From RUG334 sp045599645 (GTDB lineage Bacteria > Muiribacteriota > Ozemobacteria > Ozemobacterales > Ozemobacteraceae), in NCBI GenBank assembly GCA_045599645.1, contig JAZRWI010000023.1, positions 1 to 64,000 on the forward strand: a stretch of DNA of 64,000 nucleotides, given 5' to 3'. Of this stretch, positions 8,276 through 17,626 are shown piece by piece (the first letter of the stretch is position 1; the number at the start of each line of letters is the position of its first letter). The position numbers and the translations under genes are program-made. The notes under the pieces were generated by a model, which was given only the letters and a program-made list of their open reading frames with translations, was not told where the DNA came from and searched no databases.

Positions 8276-9427
8276 TTAAAGTCCGTCAGTGTCTTCCGGT
8301 TTAGCTTCTAAGTCTTCCAACATTTCGTCAACAGCTTCTATTAATGGAGAATCAGGATAGTTGACCTTTATGCTTTTATAAACAACAATTGCTTCATCAA
8401 TCTTGTTTTCAGATATGAGAAGCTCAGCTTTTGAAAAGAAAAGTCTATCAATAATGTCACATGTAGGATTATTCTGAATCATTTCATTTAGATGAGCTAA
8501 GGCTGCTTCAGGCTGATCGTTTACGATTTCAGACTGAATCTTGAAATATTGATTCAGAAGAACTGGATTTTTCTGGTTGGCATATAGAAATTCTAATTCT
8601 TTTTGGGCAAGCTCTGTAAAATTACTGCTTGTATATTCAAGAACTAGTTTTTCATATAATTTCATAGCTTGTGAGTATTTTCCAGAAAATTTAAGCGCTT
8701 CGGCTTCGGAAAACAAACCTTCGGTAAAAGCAGCCTGAGTAAGCTCACCAGTTGATGAGGTTAATGCCTGATTATACAAAGCAGCTGCTTCCTGAGTCCT
8801 GCCATTGTGCATATATTCTGCTGCCAGATTCATCAAGAGATTAAAGTGGGTTCCTTCATTGTAGCCTATCTTGGCTAATTGCAATTCTCCAGTTTCATTT
8901 GCTGTATACATTTCAAGCTTAAATAATTCTGGCGGAGCATAATCGTGATAGCTGATAAGATATTTTAAGCAGAGAGCAGTCTTTGAGTCACACTGGGAAA
9001 GGAATACTTCCCTGCAGTTCAAAAGCTCTGATTCTTTATTGGGCTTTGGAAATATTTTTTCTAATGAATCGGTGAAAGTATAAACGTACGGAACAACATT
9101 TGGGGTGTCTGGATATCTTAAAACAGCTACAAATTCTAAAATATCATCATGATTAAAATCGCATTGCAACAATTCGTAAGGTTCAAGACCTTCATAGGTA
9201 TCAGCTACAATAGTCATGTTACCTGCTTTTTTATGTAAAACCAATTGAGCTGGTTCTGAAGGGTTATTGGGATTTTTCTGAAGATTAAGTGTCCCGATGT
9301 CTTTTAACTTGATACTTGTTATTTGTTGCTTGCTGTTATTGGCTTTTTGTTTGTTAGGAGCACAAAAAGCAACCTGAGAAAGCATTGTCATTAAAACTGC
9401 ACTAACAATAGCTATTTTTTTTATCAT
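8276..9427 (-). CDS. Exported TPR protein
   Basis: 383 residues with a cleavable signal (KKIAIVSAVLMTMLSQVAFC-A). Residues 60-160 resemble a small beta domain containing DFNHDDILEFVAVL, which recalls an FG-GAP or VCBS-type calcium site. Residues 195-375 hold three to four tetratricopeptide repeats, such as LAAEYMHNGRTQEAAALYNQ and KFSGKYSQAMKLYEKLV, so it is probably a periplasmic protein-protein adaptor. It sits between nrnA and the Lys-rich membrane protein with very short spacers, so it should be co-transcribed. The ribosome site is weak (AGAG). Confidence 0.85.
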   Translation of the reverse strand: MIKKIAIVSAVLMTMLSQVAFCAPNKQKANNSKQQITSIKLKDIGTLNLQKNPNNPSEPAQLVLHKKAGNMTIVADTYEGLEPYELLQCDFNHDDILEFVAVLRYPDTPNVVPYVYTFTDSLEKIFPKPNKESELLNCREVFLSQCDSKTALCLKYLISYHDYAPPELFKLEMYTANETGELQLAKIGYNEGTHFNLLMNLAAEYMHNGRTQEAAALYNQALTSSTGELTQAAFTEGLFSEAEALKFSGKYSQAMKLYEKLVLEYTSSNFTELAQKELEFLYANQKNPVLLNQYFKIQSEIVNDQPEAALAHLNEMIQNNPTCDIIDRLFFSKAELLISENKIDEAIVVYKSIKVNYPDSPLIEAVDEMLEDLEAKPEDTDGL

Positions 9428-9438
9428 GATAATATCTC

Positions 9439-10446
9439 TTATTTTTTGCTATAAAATTCACTTACTTGCTTTTTCATTAATTCTATAGCCTTAGAAGCCA
9501 ATTCGTCTATAGGAACCTGCTGGCTGCAGCCGGAGGCAGGAACATGACCACCTCCACCTAGGGCTACTGCAACTTCTTTTACATTTATACCACCACGTGA
9601 ACGGAATTCGCAAGCACTGTAACCGTCATCTCTTTCAAAAATAACAACACAGGCTGTTACTTCTTTCATTGTCAGAGGAGTATTGAAAATACCGCTCCCA
9701 AAGATATTGCCAACGTTGGCGTTAAGACTTTTTAGAACATTCTGAGTGATTACCAAGGTTGCCAGATGATTGTCGCATTCGAGTCTGAAGTTTGTAAGAC
9801 CATAGCCTTGAACCCTAAGGTCTGCTTCTGAACGGCTACAATTCATTACATTCAGAATTCTTTCTACGCTGATGCCTGTTCTAAGCAATCTGGCGGCAGC
9901 TTCATGAGTGGTATATCTTATACCTTCATTGGAGAAGATTCTTGAGTCGGTCATAAGACCAAGCATTAGACCTTCTGCTGCATCCTGGTCTATTGGCATG
10001 TCTGCCATATCAAGTAAACCGGTTACTATTTCGCAAGTAGCCTGAGAACCAGTATCAACATAGTTCACATCGCCGAACATTACGTTGCTGGCGTGGTGAT
10101 CTATGTTGGCAAGAGTTGTTTTTGATCTGTCGTATTCGAAATGGATGCCGTGACGTTCATTATCACCACAATCCAAAACGAGTATCAAATCATGGTCGGA
10201 TTTGATTTCTGATTGCTGCAAAAGCTCATGGCCTTGAGGCCATACGAATGGAAAACGTGCTGGAACGCCGTCTAACAGGACAACGTCAACCTTTTTACCT
10301 TGCTTTTCCAGAGATTTCATCATGCCTGTTACTGAACCAATAGCGTCTCCGTCTGGTCTGAGATGGGCAGTAATTAATACTTTATTACTCTTTCTAAGTA
10401 AGTCTATTATTGTTTTCGCTTCGTTTTGCAGTGCTTCTGGAATCAT
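9439..10446 (-). CDS. nrnA: DHH-family phosphoesterase, NrnA-type nanoRNase / pAp phosphatase
   Basis: 335 residues with the DHH catalytic set: H-L-R-P-D-G-D-A-I-G-S (near 30), LDCGDNERHG, NIDHHASN (near 115) and DTGSQATCE, plus the DHHA1 substrate-binding motif GGGGHVPASG near residue 300. NrnA proteins degrade 2-5 nt RNAs and, in several species, remove the 3' phosphate of pAp. The start ATG overlaps the stop of the solute-binding protein by one base (TAATG), so translation is coupled. Its place in a sugar-uptake operon is unusual; I see no sequence link between the two functions. Confidence 0.92.
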   Translation of the reverse strand: MIPEALQNEAKTIIDLLRKSNKVLITAHLRPDGDAIGSVTGMMKSLEKQGKKVDVVLLDGVPARFPFVWPQGHELLQQSEIKSDHDLILVLDCGDNERHGIHFEYDRSKTTLANIDHHASNVMFGDVNYVDTGSQATCEIVTGLLDMADMPIDQDAAEGLMLGLMTDSRIFSNEGIRYTTHEAAARLLRTGISVERILNVMNCSRSEADLRVQGYGLTNFRLECDNHLATLVITQNVLKSLNANVGNIFGSGIFNTPLTMKEVTACVVIFERDDGYSACEFRSRGGINVKEVAVALGGGGHVPASGCSQQVPIDELASKAIELMKKQVSEFYSKK

Positions 10447-11849
10447 TATTCTAACTCTTTATTGGTATCAGTATCGGAAACATGCTTAAGGATAGCATTG
10501 ATATCCCTTTGCATTTCTTCGCAGTAGACCTTAGGTTCTTTCTTTTCCAAAGAACTTCTTTCAAGGTAGTCGGCAATCATGTCACGGATTTCAAACCAGG
10601 CAGTGATGCGTGGTTCAAACGTAAGATTGTCTATTGAATCATATACAGCATTCAGATTAGGATCTTTTTCAAGAGCTGCCTTCATTGAATCTGATTCGAT
10701 AGATGATCTTCTTACTGGCATATAGATTGTGCCAATGCTCCACTTAACACCATTTTCTGTGTTGGTGAACCATTTTACAAAATCCCATGCACCGGCAATC
10801 TTTTTGTCGCTGCCGTTCTTGAAGATACTGATATTGGTGCCTGAAAGTATTGTGCTTTTGTAAACACTTCCATCGTCATTGTATGAACCTGGAACTGGTG
10901 CCATGCCGAGTTCGAAGTCAGTTATCTTCATGAAAATCTTACTAGTAACACTTGATTCAATGATACCGCAGTAGCCGGCTGTAAAGTCGTTCTGATGGTC
11001 GAAAGCTTGGCCTTCCTTTGCCAATCCGTCTTTTAACATGCCCTGAAGGAAGGAAATAGCTTCAATGGCTGCTGGTTCGTTAAAACCACATTTTAATACG
11101 CCATTTTCATCGTTACTTACTGTTCCATCAGGATTTTCACGTCTTACTATGAAGCCTTTATTGGCTTTAATTCTATTCAGGAAACTCCAGTTATTTGACT
11201 TAGCACAACCGTAGCCATATATAGGAACCGGGTGATTTTTGCCATCGTTTTTATAATAGTCAACGATTTTCTGGCTATATTCACGAAGTTCTTTAAAGGT
11301 TTGAGGTGGTCTTTCTGGATCAAGACCAACTTCCTTGAACATTGTCTTGTTATAATAAAGAACCTGAACACTTTTGTTGAATGGGAAAGAGTAAAGTTTG
11401 CCGCCAAAAGTGCTGTTTCTTATTAAAACAGGAAGAACGTCATCGCGTATGCTTTTGCCACCATCTGGTTCTTGGGCCAGTAAATCATCAAAACATACAA
11501 TCTTCTGATGCTTGATGAACTTCTTGGTCAGGGTTTCATAGTTTTGAGCCAGATCTGGAGCTTCATTTGCGATAAGAGAAGCTAGGAGCTTCTTCTGGAG
11601 TGTATCGTAACCGCCCATATTGATGGCTTTTACATAGTAGTCCTTACTTTGATTATTATAATCATTTATAAGGTTTTCCATGCAGATGCCCAATGGACCG
11701 CCCATTGCATGCCAGAAAACTATTTCAGTCTTAGGATTTTCGCCATTGGCAACCTGAGCCTGAGGAACCTGATTGCCAGTGTCTACGAAGAATATCTGCC
11801 AGGTTACAAGTAACCAGACCGCAAAAACTATCCAAAGAAAATATTTCAT
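10446..11849 (-). CDS. Family 1 extracellular solute-binding protein (sugar/glycerophosphate type)
   Basis: 467 residues with an N-terminal membrane helix (3-22) lacking a clear lipobox Cys, so it is probably anchored by an uncleaved signal. The mature part begins T-E-I-V-F-W-H-A-M-G-G-P, close to the UgpB start, and keeps the family features LIANEAPDLAQ, LYSFPFNKSVQVLYYNKTMF and W-D-F-V-K-W-F-T. Binding proteins of this cluster deliver glycerol-3-phosphate diesters or oligosaccharides to MalF/MalG-type permeases, which lie immediately upstream. The substrate cannot be read from sequence alone. Confidence 0.9.
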   Translation of the reverse strand: MKYFLWIVFAVWLLVTWQIFFVDTGNQVPQAQVANGENPKTEIVFWHAMGGPLGICMENLINDYNNQSKDYYVKAINMGGYDTLQKKLLASLIANEAPDLAQNYETLTKKFIKHQKIVCFDDLLAQEPDGGKSIRDDVLPVLIRNSTFGGKLYSFPFNKSVQVLYYNKTMFKEVGLDPERPPQTFKELREYSQKIVDYYKNDGKNHPVPIYGYGCAKSNNWSFLNRIKANKGFIVRRENPDGTVSNDENGVLKCGFNEPAAIEAISFLQGMLKDGLAKEGQAFDHQNDFTAGYCGIIESSVTSKIFMKITDFELGMAPVPGSYNDDGSVYKSTILSGTNISIFKNGSDKKIAGAWDFVKWFTNTENGVKWSIGTIYMPVRRSSIESDSMKAALEKDPNLNAVYDSIDNLTFEPRITAWFEIRDMIADYLERSSLEKKEPKVYCEEMQRDINAILKHVSDTDTNKELE

Positions 11850-11855
11850 TTCGGG

Positions 11856-12812
11856 TTACTCCTTCATACCTGAAGTTGCAGAAGATTCTACAAACTGCTT
11901 CTGAGCAAAGAAATACATAATAACTAGTGGCAGAATTGTCATTGTAGAGGCTGCCATCAGTTGGCCCCATTCGTTACCGGCATCAGAAGAGAAGTAGCTC
12001 AAACCGACCTGAATAACTCTGAGGTTTGTATCGTTTGTTACGATTAACGGCCATACGAAAGCGTTCCAGTTAGACAGGAACGAGAATACGCCCATAGTTA
12101 CCATTGATGGTTTACAAAGTGGCAATGCAACCTTGTAATAGAACTGGAAACGGGTACAACCGTCTATAATTGCTGCTTCAAACAAATCTTTTGGAAGCTG
12201 CATGAAGAACTGTCTCAGGAAGAATACTGCGTAGGCAGATGCTAACCACGGAACAGTTAATGCAAGATAGGTGTTAACCCAGTGTATCTTAGAAAGCATG
12301 ATGTAGTTAGGAATCAACAATGCCTGTTGTGGAAGCATCATGGTTCCGAGAATCATCATAAACAGTATATTTTGGCCAGGAAATTTAAAGAATGCAAATG
12401 CGTAAGCTGCTAAAGAAGCAAAGAACAGAGAAACAACAGTGACTGTTATGCTGACGAACAGTGTGTTCAGGAAGAATCTATAGAATGGCTGAGCTCTCAA
12501 AGCATCTTTGTAGTTATCAAGCCATTCAAATGGTTTTTTGCGCATATCACGCTGATCTTCAGGAGTAGCATACCAGGCCTTGTCTTTTTCTGCCTGTTCA
12601 TTGATTCTAAGTGTGTCCTTTTCATTGTTCAGGAAAGAAGGACGTATTGAGTCAGGAAGAACAACTATGCCTGAGGTGGAGCTCTTTATGATTTCGGCAT
12701 TGCTTTTGAATGATGATGAAATCATCCATATAAATGGGAAAAGCATAAAGAAAGCACCTAATATGAGCAATATATGCACAGGTATATATTCAGGATGTTT
12801 TATTTCATGCAT
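11856..12812 (-). CDS. ABC sugar permease, MalG/UgpE type
   Basis: 318 residues with six predicted membrane helices, the first at 13-33. The EAA loop that docks the ATPase reads EAAIIDGCTRFQFYYKVALP near residue 210. The region between helices 1 and 2 carries an unusually long hydrophilic insert (about residues 35-100, rich in Lys, Asp and Asn) compared with typical 275-residue homologues. It follows the partner permease by 12 bases and precedes the binding protein by six. Confidence 0.92.
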   Translation of the reverse strand: MHEIKHPEYIPVHILLILGAFFMLFPFIWMISSSFKSNAEIIKSSTSGIVVLPDSIRPSFLNNEKDTLRINEQAEKDKAWYATPEDQRDMRKKPFEWLDNYKDALRAQPFYRFFLNTLFVSITVTVVSLFFASLAAYAFAFFKFPGQNILFMMILGTMMLPQQALLIPNYIMLSKIHWVNTYLALTVPWLASAYAVFFLRQFFMQLPKDLFEAAIIDGCTRFQFYYKVALPLCKPSMVTMGVFSFLSNWNAFVWPLIVTNDTNLRVIQVGLSYFSSDAGNEWGQLMAASTMTILPLVIMYFFAQKQFVESSATSGMKE

Positions 12813-12824
12813 GATTTATTGTCC

Positions 12825-13703
12825 TCAAGAGTAGTGAACTTTCTTTTCAACATAGAGCTTGTTGAAGAGAGTGCAGGCAAAGATTATCAGGAATAATACG
12901 AATGCCATTGCAAGCGCATAGCCGAATTCGAATTGTTCAAAAGCTTTGCGGTAGAGGTAATAAACAACAACCATAGTGCTCTTTAATGGACCGCCACGTG
13001 GAGTCATCATATAGACCTGTGAGAATACCTGGAATGAACCAATTACTGACATGGTAAATATGAAGAATGTTGTCGGAGAAAGCATTGGCCATGTTACATG
13101 AACAAACTGCTGCCAGCGATTTGCACCGTCGATGCGAGCTGCTTCATAAAGATGCTTTGGAATGTTCTGTAAGCCTGTTAGGAAGATAATGATATTGTTA
13201 CCAAGACCTTTCCATACGCTCATGAAAATGATTGCAGGCATTGCCCAGTTCGGGTCCTGCAGCCATGCTATTGGATTTATCCCAAATATTTCCAATACCT
13301 TATTTAACAAACCGAAGTCAGGATGATAAATAAAGTTCCAGACAATTGCTACGGCGTTTATAGAGGTTACTACTGGAATGAAGTAGGCTGTTCTATAGAA
13401 GCCGAGACCCCTGATTGGGTTGTTCAGCAGAATTGCAATACCCATTGATAAGAATATAGTCAACGGAATACTGAGTGCTGCGTAATAAATGGTATTCCAG
13501 ATTGATTTCCAGAACATCGGGTCATCGAACAGACGAGTATAGTTGCCTGTACCAACATATTCAGGTGAACCGATTAAATCCCATTCATAAAAGCTTACAC
13601 CTAGAGACAGGAAAATTGGAAGCACATGGAATATGAACAATATAACTATTACTGGTAATAGATATAAGTATGCTCCCCAATCTTTTTTGTTTTTGTTTGG
13701 CAT
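12825..13703 (-). CDS. ABC sugar permease, MalF/UgpA type
   Basis: 292 residues, six helices, with the EAA loop EAARIDGANRWQQFVHVTWP near residue 187. Closest in style to UgpA-like proteins of carbohydrate uptake 1 systems. It is the first gene of the operon running down to 6960, behind AGGAAA. The operon contains no ATPase; such importers often share one MsmX/UgpC-type ATPase encoded elsewhere, so the transporter is presumed complete only with an outside gene. Confidence 0.93.
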   Translation of the reverse strand: MPNKNKKDWGAYLYLLPVIVILFIFHVLPIFLSLGVSFYEWDLIGSPEYVGTGNYTRLFDDPMFWKSIWNTIYYAALSIPLTIFLSMGIAILLNNPIRGLGFYRTAYFIPVVTSINAVAIVWNFIYHPDFGLLNKVLEIFGINPIAWLQDPNWAMPAIIFMSVWKGLGNNIIIFLTGLQNIPKHLYEAARIDGANRWQQFVHVTWPMLSPTTFFIFTMSVIGSFQVFSQVYMMTPRGGPLKSTMVVVYYLYRKAFEQFEFGYALAMAFVLFLIIFACTLFNKLYVEKKVHYS

Positions 13704-13742
13704 TTGCTTATTTCCTGATATTTTTAAGATTTATATAAAAAC

Positions 13743-13766
13743 AAGCGGTGACTTGTATCACCGCTT
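13743..13766 (-). terminator. Terminator between the GATase-like gene and the ABC operon
   Basis: A perfect 9-bp stem, AAGCGGTGA (13743-13751) and TCACCGCTT (13758-13766), is followed on the minus strand by GTTTTTATA. It lies 12 bases after the stop of the upstream minus-strand gene. The permease operon therefore probably starts anew from an unseen promoter or lives on readthrough. Confidence 0.75.
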
Positions 13767-13777
13767 ATATTTACGAG

Positions 13778-15511
13778 TTAATTATCAGCGGCGTGAGCAG
13801 CAACTTCTTTGGGAAGCGTTCCTGCTAGATACCGCATTAGATTATCATACATTTCCGGAGTTTCATGGGTAAAGGGTGGGGGACCTGGCATTGCCATGTT
13901 AATGTCGCTGTCCGGATACTGATAGTCTGTAAAATTACAGCAACCTATCAATACTACTCTACCGTTACCGACATTTTCAATTCCCATCATCGGTATGCCG
14001 TAGCCCGGTTCATACATAACCGCAGGCTTCTTGGGATAACCGTCATAGTTGAATGTGTCGTCATCGCCTTTTACCAGTATTTCAACATTGTCTGATTCTT
14101 GTAATACTCTGTTGTCTTTATGTATCAAAGAGCATGAGCCCCAGAAAATGCTTGTTTTTACACCTTGGGTGATTGGGCTTTCCTGATTAATTACATGAGC
14201 CAGAACGCCCCATGGCTTATTGGTTTTATTGGTCGGGTCATGAACCTGGTCGTCATTGAAACGCATTATTGCACCTGACAATTCCAATACATGATTGAGG
14301 GTTTCTGTGCCTCTGAGCTTTGAGGAATCCCAGGAACAACCCATTACCAGATTGCCGCCTTCCTTACACCACTGGCTTATAGCCTGAGCTTCTGTTTCCA
14401 GATATTTATGGCTTGGATCCGGAAGAATTACTGTGCCAAATTTCTTAAGCATGCTTGGTTTGAGAAGGTTGAGAGTGTAATATACCTTCAGGCCGCAATT
14501 TTTCATGTGGCGTTCAAAGGTTTCCATCTTATCTGCTGAAGCATTGCCATGAGCCGCATCAATAAGAATATTTATGCTTTTTTCTGCTTCATTGGCTTCA
14601 TAATGGAAAGCTACCTGTTTAGAAGGTATGCGCTTGGATGGATTTTTACCTGTTACCCAGCACATAGCATTATATGCTATCTGTGGGTGGGAATAATTGA
14701 AGGAGTCATAGCTATCGTGAAGCTTTTTGCCCTTTGCTGTCTGTGTTCTTTCGCTGCCAGTTCCGTCATCGAATGGAGAACTGTCACCAATGGCAAAAAC
14801 ACGGCCTTCCCCAAATTCAGATACAACAATGTATGGAGATTTGGTTCTTGAACTGTATACTAAGCCTTCGGCTTTTGCATCAGGAGCGTCAAAAACATCA
14901 AATGTTCCACCGGCCCAGACTCCTACTGCTCTGAAACCATACATGGCAGGGTGCTGCTTGTTTACTTTGCCAGACAACGGGGCTTCATAAAGGATAATAT
15001 CCTTTTGAAGTCTGAAGCCGAAAGTGGGAGTAAACATATTTAATATGCTTACTGCATCCCAGCCATCCTTGTCTCTGTCTGAATGGTCATGGTCGCCAAT
15101 TATAAAAAGACCGCCACCTTTTCTTACAAATTCAATAAAAAGGTTGGCTTCTTCTTCTGAATAAGGGTTGTTAGGTTCGGCTAGAATTATTGCATCGTAG
15201 TCTTTCAGTAATTCCGCAGTGAACTTCTTATTGGTAGATTGCTGGCTAAGGTCATCAATCAGGAAACCATTAGCTTTTAACATATCTGCCATTTCGGAGT
15301 ATGCACCATCTGTTACCCAATCTGCGTTTTCAGCGGTCTGACCATGAGTATCATCGTATATGACTCTGGCAGCAAAAACATCAGTTGTAACCCAATCTGC
15401 GTTTTCATCAGTCTGACTTTGAGTGGTATCATATATGACTCTGGCAGCAAAAACATTTGTACATAGCAAGGAAAAACAAATTACAAGACAATAAATACAA
15501 AGCTTTTTCAT
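13778..15511 (-). CDS. Exported protein with two GATase-like (GldG/DUF4350-type) domains
   Basis: 577 residues from the ATG at 15511, preceded by AAAAGGAAA and followed by a clear signal peptide (KKLCIYCLVICFSLLCTNVFAA). Two domains with a class I glutamine-amidotransferase-like fold seem to follow each other. The first (about 70-280) has YDAIILAEPNNPYSEEE, GGGLFIIGDHDHSDRD and GEGRVFAIGDSSPF. The second (about 310-575) has GTVILPDPSHKYLE, GGNLVMGCSWDSS and GNGRVVLIGCCNF. Such domains in exported proteins often bind ligands without amidotransferase activity. A 25-residue tandem duplication (20-44 and 45-69) repeats the signal-cleavage site and the mature N-terminus. The product's role is unknown. 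Confidence 0.8.
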   Translation of the reverse strand: MKKLCIYCLVICFSLLCTNVFAARVIYDTTQSQTDENADWVTTDVFAARVIYDDTHGQTAENADWVTDGAYSEMADMLKANGFLIDDLSQQSTNKKFTAELLKDYDAIILAEPNNPYSEEEANLFIEFVRKGGGLFIIGDHDHSDRDKDGWDAVSILNMFTPTFGFRLQKDIILYEAPLSGKVNKQHPAMYGFRAVGVWAGGTFDVFDAPDAKAEGLVYSSRTKSPYIVVSEFGEGRVFAIGDSSPFDDGTGSERTQTAKGKKLHDSYDSFNYSHPQIAYNAMCWVTGKNPSKRIPSKQVAFHYEANEAEKSINILIDAAHGNASADKMETFERHMKNCGLKVYYTLNLLKPSMLKKFGTVILPDPSHKYLETEAQAISQWCKEGGNLVMGCSWDSSKLRGTETLNHVLELSGAIMRFNDDQVHDPTNKTNKPWGVLAHVINQESPITQGVKTSIFWGSCSLIHKDNRVLQESDNVEILVKGDDDTFNYDGYPKKPAVMYEPGYGIPMMGIENVGNGRVVLIGCCNFTDYQYPDSDINMAMPGPPPFTHETPEMYDNLMRYLAGTLPKEVAAHAADN

Positions 15512-15551
15512 TATATTTCCTTTTAGTTTAGCTTCTTTGCTAATGCTATTC

Positions 15552-15580
15552 AGTATATTCAAATTTTGTCCTTGTGGCAA
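15552..15580 (-). promoter_or_regulatory. Sigma70-type promoter for the GATase-like gene
   Basis: Minus-strand TTGCCA (15575-15580), 17-base spacer, TATACT (15552-15557). The -10 ends 40 bases before the chosen ATG at 15511, which supports that start over the longer frame beginning at 15580. Confidence 0.7.
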
Positions 15581-15598
15581 TTTTTATTTATCAAAGAC

Positions 15599-17617
15599 TT
15601 AATTTTTAGTTTCTTCCTTTATGTAAAGTTCGGAAGTCGTTTCTTCTGAGTCCGGGATTTCATTCTTGATATCATCTTCGACTTCGCCGGAATCATTACC
15701 ATCTGAAGAATTGGCTTCGTCTATTGGCTTCTCAGAATTCTTTGCTTTATCACCCTTAGAAAGGTATTCGAACAAATCAGTATAATTAATGCTCCAAATA
15801 TTCAATATACCGGAGAAATTTGATTGCATGAATATCTTATCTGTGGTTTCTGTTGAATCTGTTGAACGTATATTATAGTCTTGGAAAAACTTCAGTAAAA
15901 GTCTGACAAGACCGGCTGATTCTGTCATAAAGTAGCTGTAATTGTGATCTTGGAATGGATAGGGAGAAGGTCTGAAGCTGTATACGCAGTCTCGGTTATC
16001 AATTCCCTCTGGTCGGTAAAGACCGATAAACCAGCTGCTGTAAAAATCATTAGTGTACAAGAGATTGCTATGGCCGTTACCTGAATCATATATGTTCGTA
16101 TTTTTATTATCTAAGCTTCTGTATACATATAGATACTGCATCGGAAGCAGCTGTGGCTTATTATGATGCTTTTGGGACTTGGAATTAGACGAACTGGTTG
16201 GTAGAGGTGTCAGAAATGCATTGAAAGTTTTACTAAGATCCCAGAAGGTTCCTGGAACTTCAGGGGCTACAAGTTTACCTTCCAGATACAGAACCTGGTC
16301 TTTATTAGTGAATGATAACAATTTTATAGTGTGTCTGGAGTGAATACACTGAGCATAGTCTTCTGCAACCTGCATCATTGTGTCATTAAATCTGTATCTG
16401 TGCAGAATACTTCCCCTATAATCGAAATCATCAAAATGATATCTGTCTCTTGTCTGACCTTTTATTTCAGTAAAAGCAAAGGATTGCTCATCAGGAGACC
16501 AAATAAATTCACCAATTTCACCTTCAACTGTTACTAAGTTAGATTTTGCTTTGTCAGCCTTTATATCAATGAAGTGGACTGAATGTGCGGAAATAAACGC
16601 TATTTTGTTCCCTTGTTCAGACCAGATTGGTTCTGCATTCAGATAATTAGCATTCATGACTTTTGAAAAATTACCAAAATCAAGCATCTTGCCATTTTCT
16701 GCATCATATATGAATAGTTTACGTTCCTGGCTCTTTTCGTTAAGCACAATACCTGCCAGATAATAACTGTTGGGTGCCCATGCACATTTTAAAAGAGTTA
16801 TCTGAGAATTATTTTTTTCAAAAAGCGGCTTGGTTTTCTTTTCCTGAAGCTTGATTATGAAAGGATTTAAACCGTCAGTTAATGCCAGATACTTGCCGTC
16901 ATAGGAAGGAGTCATGTTCTGATACCATATGCTGGCTTCTTCGGAATAAACCCCACTGTCATCAGGATTGCTTAAAGAAAGTCTGTAGATTAAATTAGTC
17001 TTTTTTCCTGGACGGGTAGTTAATACTGTTTCATTATCAACTATTACATAGGAAGTGTCAGGCTCATTGCTAGGTATTGCAAGAGAGAGATTGTTGAAAT
17101 AAGCTGAATTAGAGAAACTGGTTGCCTTGGTTATATCACTGTCAGGGATACTTAGTAAGCCATCTACACTTTCTATAAGGTCTTCGCGTTTTGCAAAGTC
17201 ATAATCTACTAAGTAATTGTTTACAAGACTGAGAATATTGTTAAGACCAAGGTCATTGATAATGATAATTCTTTTATGCTGACTATCAGATTCCAATATT
17301 GAATCTGGGGTGTAGTTCAATTTTATTCTGGGGTTCCTGGAGATTCTATTTAATTTCTTCAGATAATTTACGTAATTCTGAAGGGTATTTAATATATGGT
17401 TAATCTTAGGAACTTCAATGTAACTTGGGTGATTTGATTTATAACCATTTCTGAACGGCTGATGATAAGCTACTTCGATATTCCTGCTGTAAAATATAAT
17501 GGAGGAATTGTTGTCCTGGGCCATTAGCTTTTGAGCACAAGGAATACCTAAGAAGTAAATTGTTAAGACTGTAATTATTAAAACTTTTTTATAAATATTT
17601 ATACTTTGGCCGTCCAT
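15599..17617 (-). CDS. Membrane-anchored TolB-like beta-propeller protein
   Basis: 672 residues with a hydrophobic N-terminal segment (11-33, ending C-A-Q-K-L-M-A-Q) that serves as signal or anchor. Residues 210-380 contain repeated propeller-type strands: SYDGKYLALTDG, WAPNSYYLAGIVL, WSEQGNKIAFISA and WSPDEQSFAFTEIKG, the pattern of PD40/TolB repeats. The last 50 residues are acidic and Ser/Glu-rich, probably disordered. GAGGAC precedes the ATG. It starts 9 bases after ispG and should be co-transcribed with it. I do not recognise a specific family. Confidence 0.8.
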   Translation of the reverse strand: MDGQSINIYKKVLIITVLTIYFLGIPCAQKLMAQDNNSSIIFYSRNIEVAYHQPFRNGYKSNHPSYIEVPKINHILNTLQNYVNYLKKLNRISRNPRIKLNYTPDSILESDSQHKRIIIINDLGLNNILSLVNNYLVDYDFAKREDLIESVDGLLSIPDSDITKATSFSNSAYFNNLSLAIPSNEPDTSYVIVDNETVLTTRPGKKTNLIYRLSLSNPDDSGVYSEEASIWYQNMTPSYDGKYLALTDGLNPFIIKLQEKKTKPLFEKNNSQITLLKCAWAPNSYYLAGIVLNEKSQERKLFIYDAENGKMLDFGNFSKVMNANYLNAEPIWSEQGNKIAFISAHSVHFIDIKADKAKSNLVTVEGEIGEFIWSPDEQSFAFTEIKGQTRDRYHFDDFDYRGSILHRYRFNDTMMQVAEDYAQCIHSRHTIKLLSFTNKDQVLYLEGKLVAPEVPGTFWDLSKTFNAFLTPLPTSSSNSKSQKHHNKPQLLPMQYLYVYRSLDNKNTNIYDSGNGHSNLLYTNDFYSSWFIGLYRPEGIDNRDCVYSFRPSPYPFQDHNYSYFMTESAGLVRLLLKFFQDYNIRSTDSTETTDKIFMQSNFSGILNIWSINYTDLFEYLSKGDKAKNSEKPIDEANSSDGNDSGEVEDDIKNEIPDSEETTSELYIKEETKN

Positions 17618-17626
17618 TTAAAGTCC

